Below, piece by piece: positions 59,090 to 64,000 of a stretch of DNA of 64,000 nt. The position numbers and the translations under genes are program-made. This DNA is from Paenibacillus oryzae (GTDB taxonomy: Bacteria > Bacillota > Bacilli > Paenibacillales > Paenibacillaceae): contig NZ_LYPA01000071.1 of the NCBI RefSeq assembly GCF_001675045.1, positions 181,311-245,310 of the forward strand, read 5' to 3'. Position 1 is the first letter of the stretch; every line of letters starts with the position of its first letter. The notes under the pieces were generated by a model. That model was not told where the DNA came from. It saw nothing but the letters and a program-made list of their open reading frames with translations, and did no database searches.

Positions 59090-60784
59090 TCAATCAAGAT
59101 GTACAATATCACCATCGGTAAGCTTTAGCTGACAAGCAATACGCCTGGCGGCAGATAATCTTCCGGACGGTCCCAGTGAACGGAAAAAGAGGTCGCCTGC
59201 CTCGTATACGCGTCCCTCCCTGACAGCCGGGATAACCTTCCACGCTTCCGATTGCTGCAGCAGCTTCAAGCGATTGCCGGCCTCTTCTGTAGGGTCGGTC
59301 ATAAGAAAGATATGATCGGCCTGAATGCCGCTCCAATCCTTTTGATGGAGGTCCAGCCACGATTGCCCGGACATGTCCGCCGGCAACCGCAATCCCAAAT
59401 CATCATGCAGAAGCGAACCCGTCTGATTAGCAGAACCATATAATCTATAGAATGAGGCGGACACCCGCACAAAACAAGCGGTCTGGCTCCCCCATGCAGC
59501 CTTAATTCGATCTTTGATCTCCTCCATCGCGACCGTATAGCGGTCAATCCACTGCCCAGCCTCTTTTTCCTTGCCGAATAATTGGCCAACATGCTTTAAC
59601 GTAACTCTGTAGTCATTGGAATAATTCAGGACAACGCTTGGAGCTATGGCATCCAAAAGTTCATCCCTCTCAAGTCGGCTGCTGGTCAATATCAAATCCG
59701 GCTTGCTCTGGAGCAGCTTGTCGTATTCCGGCTGAAGCCCGTCAAGCCATACTCTTTCCTCGTATTTGCTTTCGTACCTGTCCTCGTTTATCCCCTCGCC
59801 ATTGCCTTCATATCTGACTTTATTCGTAAATGTCTGCCTGGCTGCAACGTTCGGGGAAGAGACGCGTCTGGCATAGGACAACGATGCGACTGGCTGCAGA
59901 CCTAGAGTCATCAAATAATCATCAAGTCCATAATAAACGGTGGCGATCCGATTACATTTGTTCTTAATGTAAAGGGTTGGGGCGACGCCCTCCGCCTTTT
60001 TGAAAGCCCGGCTGAAGTAATGCTCATCGTTGTAGCCGACTTTTCGGGCGATTTCCTTAATCTTGCCTGAATCCAGCAGCAGCAGCTTGGCCTTGTCCAT
60101 ACGAAGCTTCTCCACATATTTTATAGGAGTCATGTTCATGAGGGATTTGAAGGTTCTAATAAAATGATTGATGCTAAGGCCAGCCATACTCGCCAGCTCT
60201 TCCAGCCTCAATTCATTCATATACTGTTTATTCATATAGGCTAAGGCTGTTTCAAAGCCAACGATTGGATCAAATATCGGTGAAGCTGCCGGTTCATTTT
60301 TCATTAGCAGAACCAGCAACTGCTGCAGCTTGTATTTGCGCTGAAGCGAAATCGGCATGTCCCCGTTTTGCTCTCCGCCATCTTCCTCGCGTATCCATTG
60401 CTCCATTATGTTGCACATGCGGCTGCTCATCGCTTTGGAAAGCTTGCCTTTCACCGGCAGCTCCAGAGCGGTCGTTCGCCAGCCTTCTTGCGATTTGAGA
60501 AGCTGAACGCCCTCGAATAACGCAAGAACATACGAAACAGGCTCTCTCGCTGATGCCCTGCCTTCCACCAATGTGCCGGACGGCAGAACGAACACATCCC
60601 CTTTGCCCGCCATATAGAGTGTGCCATTCACGGTCAAAGCGCCGTCTCCTGACGTAACAGCAACAATACCATGCTTGCGCATAGTTCGCGGTAAAAGCAA
60701 CTCGCTTTTGCTCTCATGCCGCAGCAATCTGCTTGTAGATAACCAGATGCGGCCAGGTTTTCCGATGATCGTTGTTTTTCCCAT
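59090..60784 (-). CDS. Btr-like AraC regulator fused to a siderophore-binding domain
   Basis: A 564-residue regulator. Residues about 1-150 form a cupin-like sensor, and about 175-275 hold the two AraC helix-turn-helix units (LRLEELASMAGLSINHFIRTFKSLMNMTPIKYVEKLRMDKAKLLL, IKEIARKVGYNDEHYFSRAFKKAEG). From about 285 to 564 there is a FeuA-like binding domain (DLILTSSRLERDELLDAIAPSVVLNYSNDY, AVREGRVYEAGDLFFRSLG) without a signal peptide, so it sits in the cytoplasm. This layout is that of B. subtilis Btr, which activates feuABC on binding ferric bacillibactin. It is placed between two binding-protein genes and probably activates them. Confidence 0.92.
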   Translation of the reverse strand: MGKTTIIGKPGRIWLSTSRLLRHESKSELLLPRTMRKHGIVAVTSGDGALTVNGTLYMAGKGDVFVLPSGTLVEGRASAREPVSYVLALFEGVQLLKSQEGWRTTALELPVKGKLSKAMSSRMCNIMEQWIREEDGGEQNGDMPISLQRKYKLQQLLVLLMKNEPAASPIFDPIVGFETALAYMNKQYMNELRLEELASMAGLSINHFIRTFKSLMNMTPIKYVEKLRMDKAKLLLLDSGKIKEIARKVGYNDEHYFSRAFKKAEGVAPTLYIKNKCNRIATVYYGLDDYLMTLGLQPVASLSYARRVSSPNVAARQTFTNKVRYEGNGEGINEDRYESKYEERVWLDGLQPEYDKLLQSKPDLILTSSRLERDELLDAIAPSVVLNYSNDYRVTLKHVGQLFGKEKEAGQWIDRYTVAMEEIKDRIKAAWGSQTACFVRVSASFYRLYGSANQTGSLLHDDLGLRLPADMSGQSWLDLHQKDWSGIQADHIFLMTDPTEEAGNRLKLLQQSEAWKVIPAVREGRVYEAGDLFFRSLGPSGRLSAARRIACQLKLTDGDIVHLD

Positions 60785-60879
60785 GACGCACCCGTCCTTT
60801 TTCGATTTCTTGTAAATAGATCCTTTAAAATGAGACTAGCAAATAGATACCGCCTTCGCAACCGGAATCACTCACTAAC

Positions 60880-60921
60880 AAAGGGCGTTCCGAAGTCGCC
60901 GTTGACTTCTGGAACGCCCCT
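60880..60921 (-). terminator. Terminator of the second siderophore-binding gene
   Basis: On the minus strand GGGCGTTCC pairs with GGAACGCCC, with an inner AAGTC/GACTT, followed by TTTG. It starts eight bases past the stop codon. Confidence 0.75.
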
Positions 60922-60928
60922 TCTTCGA

Positions 60929-61954
60929 TTACTTCGCAGATAGCAAGCTATCCGCAATGAATTGCAGCTGAGCTTGCATCGTGACGGGATCATTGAATGT
61001 ATCCGCCGTAGGATCTAGCTGGAAGACATTGCCCGCTTTGACGGCTGGAAGTCCAAGCCACACCGCATTTTCATACACGACCTTCGGGTCGGCGGTATCG
61101 CCTGACCACGGCGAGGTAAAGATAATATCGCCGGCGTATTGCGGCAGCGTCTCCATTGAAATGGCTGCCCAGCCTGTTCCGCTGTCGATGACTTTCTTCT
61201 GAGCTTCTTCCGGTGCTTTCATACCCAATTCACTATAGATGATTTCGCCCCCGCGCCCATAATTGTGGCCGAAGACATAAAGCCCTTTTTCGTAGGGGTT
61301 AAGAATGGATACCGTTTTGTCGCCTACGGCTTCTTGAACCTTTGGTTTAAGCTCATTGATTTCGGCTTCCCACTGCTGTATCCAGGCTTGGGCTTCGGCC
61401 TCCTTGTTTGTCAATTTGCCAAATTCGAGCAATTGTTCTTTATAATTTTTAGAGCCATAGTTGATTGTAACGACTGGAGCGATTTTCTCCAGCTGCTCGA
61501 TGCCTTCCGTCCCGCTGAACAGAACAATCAAATCAGGATTGAGCGCAAGTACGTTCTCGGGAGTCGGATCATTGCCTAACGATTGCGCGCCAGCAAGCTT
61601 ATCTTTCAAATAAGGGCTGTTCAGAACGCCTTCCTGAACGCCAACCGGCGTAACACCAAGAGCCAGGAAAAACCCTGTATAAAATGCAGTCCCGTCTACG
61701 ATGCGCTGCGGATTACGCGGGACCTCGATATCGCCGTTAGCGGCTTTGAATGTAACGGTCTCGCTGGCGTCCGCTGGCGTACCGGCCTCTTCCGCAGGGG
61801 CAGCCGTGGGAGTAGCGGCAGCTGTTGGCTCGGAGGTTGTGGCGCCACCGTCGTTTTGAGCACCGGTATTAGAGTTGCCTCCACATGCAGCAAGCAGGGT
61901 TGCAAAAATAACTAATACAACCAGCGGCAACAAATGCTTCTTTGATCTCAACAA
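60929..61954 (-). CDS. Iron-siderophore-binding lipoprotein (FeuA/YclQ-like)
   Basis: A 341-residue class III binding lipoprotein. The signal peptide ends VIFATLLAACGG (lipid Cys about residue 25) and is followed by a long Ala/Thr/Pro linker. The fold shows RIVDGTAFYTGFFLALGVTPVGVQE, LALNPDLIVLFSGTEGIEQLEKIAPVVTINYG and YAGDIIFTSPW. TTG 61954, seven bases after GAGGTGG, is preferred over ATG 61960, which touches that site. A near-consensus Fur box is 20 bases upstream. It is monocistronic, closed by a terminator. Confidence 0.9.
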   Translation of the reverse strand: MLRSKKHLLPLVVLVIFATLLAACGGNSNTGAQNDGGATTSEPTAAATPTAAPAEEAGTPADASETVTFKAANGDIEVPRNPQRIVDGTAFYTGFFLALGVTPVGVQEGVLNSPYLKDKLAGAQSLGNDPTPENVLALNPDLIVLFSGTEGIEQLEKIAPVVTINYGSKNYKEQLLEFGKLTNKEAEAQAWIQQWEAEINELKPKVQEAVGDKTVSILNPYEKGLYVFGHNYGRGGEIIYSELGMKAPEEAQKKVIDSGTGWAAISMETLPQYAGDIIFTSPWSGDTADPKVVYENAVWLGLPAVKAGNVFQLDPTADTFNDPVTMQAQLQFIADSLLSAK

Positions 61955-61974
61955 AATCATTCCACCTCATTTAT

Positions 61975-61993
61975 GATATTGATAATCGTTATC
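61975..61993. promoter_or_regulatory. Fur box upstream of the second siderophore-binding gene
   Basis: GATATTGATAATCGTTATC matches the Fur consensus at 17 of 19 positions and lies in a longer palindrome (ATATTGATAA-TCG-TTATCAATAT, 61976-61998). Confidence 0.9.
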
Positions 61994-62048
61994 AATATAT
62001 CATGAAGGCTGAATATTGGCAATTGCATTTTTGGTGGCTTAACACAAG

Positions 62049-62078
62049 TTGCACCACAAGCAGCTCCGGTGCTATAAT
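62049..62078 (+). promoter_or_regulatory. Promoter of the tRNA-Arg gene
   Basis: TTGCAC (62049-62054), 18 bp, TATAAT (62073-62078), ending 12 bp before the mature tRNA. Confidence 0.75.
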
Positions 62079-62090
62079 ATATTCTGTTGC

Positions 62091-62167
62091 GCGCCCGTAG
62101 CTCAGCAGGATAGAGCGACAGTTTCCTAAACTGCAGGTCGTACGTTCGAATCGTATCGGGCGCGCCA
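62091..62167 (+). tRNA. tRNA-Arg (anticodon CCU)
   Basis: A 77-nt cloverleaf with encoded CCA. The acceptor GCGCCCG pairs with CGGGCGC; the D arm is CTCAGCAGGATAGAG; the anticodon loop TTCCTAA (62123-62129) reads CCT at 62125-62127; the T arm is GTACGTTCGAATCGTAT. It decodes AGG. The anticodon stem has an A-C mismatch at its base. It stands alone with its own promoter and terminator. Confidence 0.93.
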
Positions 62168-62180
62168 TAAAAAAACGTTT

Positions 62181-62209
62181 AAACCCTTGATATTCAAGGG
62201 TTTTTCTTT
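62181..62209 (+). terminator. Terminator of the tRNA-Arg transcript
   Basis: AAACCCTTGA-TAT-TCAAGGGTTT followed by a T-rich tract (TTCTTTTTTTC), 13 bases after the CCA end. Confidence 0.9.
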
Positions 62210-62300
62210 TTTTCTTTATCGAACGAATATGGTCCTTTTAAATTGGCCAATAGGTTGTAGCAACTAGGACAAGATTTCCGACCAACTATGAGGACCGAAC

Positions 62301-63038
62301 TTACCATTGGATTGATCGCGCAATGTCGATTGCTTCATCTTCTGTAAAGCTTGGTGCCGAGGGATTGCCATCCGTACCTTGAGAAATCCCTTGAATTACG
62401 ATTTTCCAATCACCATTGTTCATATAAATCCAATAACCGTCAAACTCCTTTACGGCAATGAGATGGGTTGGGACTCCGTTTATATCTAGTGCTTTATCTA
62501 CAACGTCCTCCGTAGATTCCACGTAAAATGGCGGTTCGGTTTCGGACTTATAGTTAGCCGTGACTGATAACATACGCTCCTTTGTTCTTAATGAATAGTA
62601 ATACCCTACTATGTTCCCTTTTTCAGTTGTAACACTTATTTCCCGATTAATCGCACCAGTCTCACTGCTTAGAAAACGCTGTGGAAAAGGAAGCTTTGTC
62701 CCCACTGCCTTCTCAGCATCCTGAAGACTTACATAAGTAGTTGAAGCATCCCATTTTCTTGAGCTAACCCAACCTTGATATACAATAGCCTCAGAACTAT
62801 TTTTAATTATCTTGGTTTCAATAAAATGACTTATTGATGCTCTAACCACTGGACTGAGTATCAAACTAAACATAATCATGGCGGCGATGCCAGCCGGAAT
62901 CCAGACTTTACGTGCGCTTCGGATGAGATTCTTTGACTGAGCCGAATGAAGCCGCCATACTTGATCAAATGTAATGGAAGATTGAGCAGAGTTTACGCTT
63001 TCTTTCAATGCTTTTCCCAGATCGGACTCTTTTATCAT
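62301..63038 (-). CDS. Membrane anti-sigma-like protein (DUF4367 type)
   Basis: A 245-residue protein with a short cytoplasmic N-terminus, one helix (VWIPAGIAAMIMFSLILSPVV) and an extracellular C-terminal domain that resembles DUF4367 (YYYSLRTKERMLSVTANY, VNGVPTHLIAVKEFDGYWIYMNNGDWKIVIQG). It starts at ATG 63038, seven bases after GGAGGAG and overlapping the sigma stop (ATGA). Position and topology indicate that it holds the ECF sigma factor inactive until an envelope signal arrives. The helix-rich anti-sigma domain is short and not a clear zinc-binding type. Confidence 0.82.
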   Translation of the reverse strand: MIKESDLGKALKESVNSAQSSITFDQVWRLHSAQSKNLIRSARKVWIPAGIAAMIMFSLILSPVVRASISHFIETKIIKNSSEAIVYQGWVSSRKWDASTTYVSLQDAEKAVGTKLPFPQRFLSSETGAINREISVTTEKGNIVGYYYSLRTKERMLSVTANYKSETEPPFYVESTEDVVDKALDINGVPTHLIAVKEFDGYWIYMNNGDWKIVIQGISQGTDGNPSAPSFTEDEAIDIARSIQW

Positions 63039-63574
63039 AACCATTCTCCTCCATATGAAATCGAAAACAATTCGTTAGCAGGAAGTTGTTTACGCAATGT
63101 TCTTAGTGCCGTGTTAAGGCGTGACTTACATGTTCCCAAAGGAATACGAAGCGTTTCAGCAACCTCAGCCAGCTTTAACCCGACATAGTAATGAAGAACA
63201 ATGACTTCCCTGCCCTTCAGAGGCAGCTGGTTAACTTCCTTTAATAGTTCTTCGTTTTCAACAGCCTGAATAAACGAACCTTCAACGGATGAACCTTCAT
63301 GTTGCACATCGGGGGTAAATCCGACGAACGATAACCATTTTTGTTTCCGGAACAAATTGCGGGTAGTATTGACCGTAATACGGTAAATCCATGGTTGCAT
63401 TGGTTTCATCGGATCATAGGTGTGCATGTTTTGAAATACCTTCAGGAAGGTTTCTTGCGTCACATCATCTGCCAATGATGCAGACCTGGTTAATAGAAGG
63501 GCTACCCGATATACGTATGTGCCGTATTCATTAAAAATCTTTTCTGCATTCTTCCGGGCTAGTTCCTGATCCAT
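63035..63574 (-). CDS. ECF sigma factor (SigW/SigV-like)
   Basis: A 179-residue group IV sigma factor. Region 2 is YRVALLLTRSASLADDVTQETFLKVFQNM and PWIYRITVNTTRNLFRKQK; region 4 is LPLKGREVIVLHYYVGLKLAEVAETLRIPLGTCKSRLNTALRTLRK. ATG 63574 follows AAAGGAGG. It is translationally coupled to a membrane anti-sigma protein. A GAAC-type promoter upstream suggests autoregulation. Its regulon is unknown. Confidence 0.93.
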   Translation of the reverse strand: MDQELARKNAEKIFNEYGTYVYRVALLLTRSASLADDVTQETFLKVFQNMHTYDPMKPMQPWIYRITVNTTRNLFRKQKWLSFVGFTPDVQHEGSSVEGSFIQAVENEELLKEVNQLPLKGREVIVLHYYVGLKLAEVAETLRIPLGTCKSRLNTALRTLRKQLPANELFSISYGGEWL

Positions 63575-63608
63575 GCTGCAACCTCCTTTCTTGTTTAATC
63601 ACTCTATC

Positions 63609-63635
63609 TACACACTGACTGCTAAAAAGGTTCGC
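63609..63635 (-). promoter_or_regulatory. Candidate autoregulatory ECF promoter
   Basis: On the minus strand GCGAACCTTTTT begins at 63635 and TGTA ends at 63609; 17 bp separate the AAC and TGTA cores. This resembles ECF promoters of the SigW type (TGAAACNTTTT, about 16 bp, CGTA). It lies 35-60 bp before the sigma start. Confidence 0.45.
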
Positions 63636-63687
63636 TTTTGTATTTTAGTATATTCGGCACTTTTTTATTAACTATAACTTGGCAATG

Positions 63688-63722
63688 AAAAAAAAGAGAG
63701 CCTTGGACTATTCCAATGGCTC
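63688..63722 (-). terminator. Terminator for a minus-strand unit entering from the right edge
   Basis: On the minus strand GAGCCATTGG pairs with CCAAGGCTC (one bulge), followed by TCTC and a run of eight T. The stretch 63723-64000 has no complete gene; a minus-strand frame of 32 codons (about 63757-63852, containing DLRLELERSSMVWVDDLL) could be the eroded end of one, but I cannot assign it. Confidence 0.6.
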
Positions 63723-64000
63723 AACAAGCATTTTTATATTGGATTCCGTTGCGCATCATTTGCTCATCTATCTATTCCATCTATGTTTTGAAGCAAATCG
63801 TCGACCCATACCATTGAACTACGCTCAAGCTCCAGCCGCAGATCACTGATACATGGTAATAAATTCTAATCTTTGTGTCGCTTCATGATAGAATCGTGAT
63901 ACAATTTATTAAAAAATCAGTTACTACTCAGGTACCACTGCAAAGGAAAAGCTATTTTTGCCTACCTGAATAAGGGATTGAAGGATTCCAAGTCCCTGTT

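Overview
The window reads as chromosomal DNA of a spore-forming, flagellated Firmicute of the Paenibacillaceae type. The evidence is spoIIR, a Spo0E-like phosphatase, a PAS sporulation-type kinase, SLH-domain surface proteins, many TTG/GTG starts behind strong GGAGG ribosome sites, a c-di-AMP riboswitch and moderate GC content. This is inferred from gene content and motifs; no database was searched.

Region 1 (1-12.5 kb, mostly minus strand) holds prfA-prmC-spoIIR-sua5-mntP-ywlE-rpiB-ywlG-glyA in the order I remember for Bacillus subtilis. It is interrupted by a divergent ECF41 sigma factor plus carboxymuconolactone decarboxylase module (7.1-8.5 kb) and flanked by ychF and a PHO-box-driven alkaline phosphatase that runs off the left edge. 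Region 2 (12.6-19.9 kb) holds a small unknown protein, an SLH/YcdB-type surface protein, trxA with an Rrf2 redox-type regulator, a GNAT, and an ABC-F ATPase preceded by a 47-codon leader peptide and an attenuator terminator. Region 3 (20-28.3 kb) has an unusual acyltransferase-3/FAD-oxidoreductase fusion, hisC, two tandem copies of a 167-bp inverted-repeat element, VanZ, a PAT-type acetyltransferase, mobA and a glutaminyl-tRNA synthetase.

Region 4 (28.5-33 kb) has a c-di-AMP riboswitch controlling an NlpC/P60 hydrolase, then an AT-rich insertion carrying an AAA ATPase and a TOPRIM/RloB-like protein (a likely anti-phage module), then a GNAT and a YkuI-like EAL protein. Region 5 (33.3-41 kb) has a phnDCEE phosphonate/phosphate-type transporter divergent from a 5'-nucleotidase-family phosphoesterase, and motAB. 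Region 6 (41-50.8 kb) has rluF, a PAS histidine kinase with a DnaA-box cluster in its upstream region, tadA, a Spo0E-like gene under Spo0A boxes, and an operon of a diverged MurE-like ligase, an AsnB-type amidotransferase, a C39-like peptidase and an Asp/Glu racemase. A truncated HAAS-domain remnant follows.

Region 7 (50.8-57 kb) is an alpha-mannoside import and GH125 hydrolysis locus with its own GntR/LacI-type regulator. Region 8 (57-62 kb) is a Fur-boxed siderophore locus (FhuF-like reductase, two binding lipoproteins, a Btr-like AraC/binding-domain regulator) with no permease or ATPase in the window. The right end carries a tRNA-Arg(CCU), an ECF sigma/anti-sigma pair and about 400 bp with no confident gene.

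The strongest leads are the AAA/TOPRIM module, the MurE-like/AsnB/C39/racemase operon, the acyltransferase-FAD fusion, the ABC-F leader-attenuator, two separate DnaA-box clusters (one with exact 11-bp phasing) and the MITE-like elements that sit directly 5' of Shine-Dalgarno sequences.
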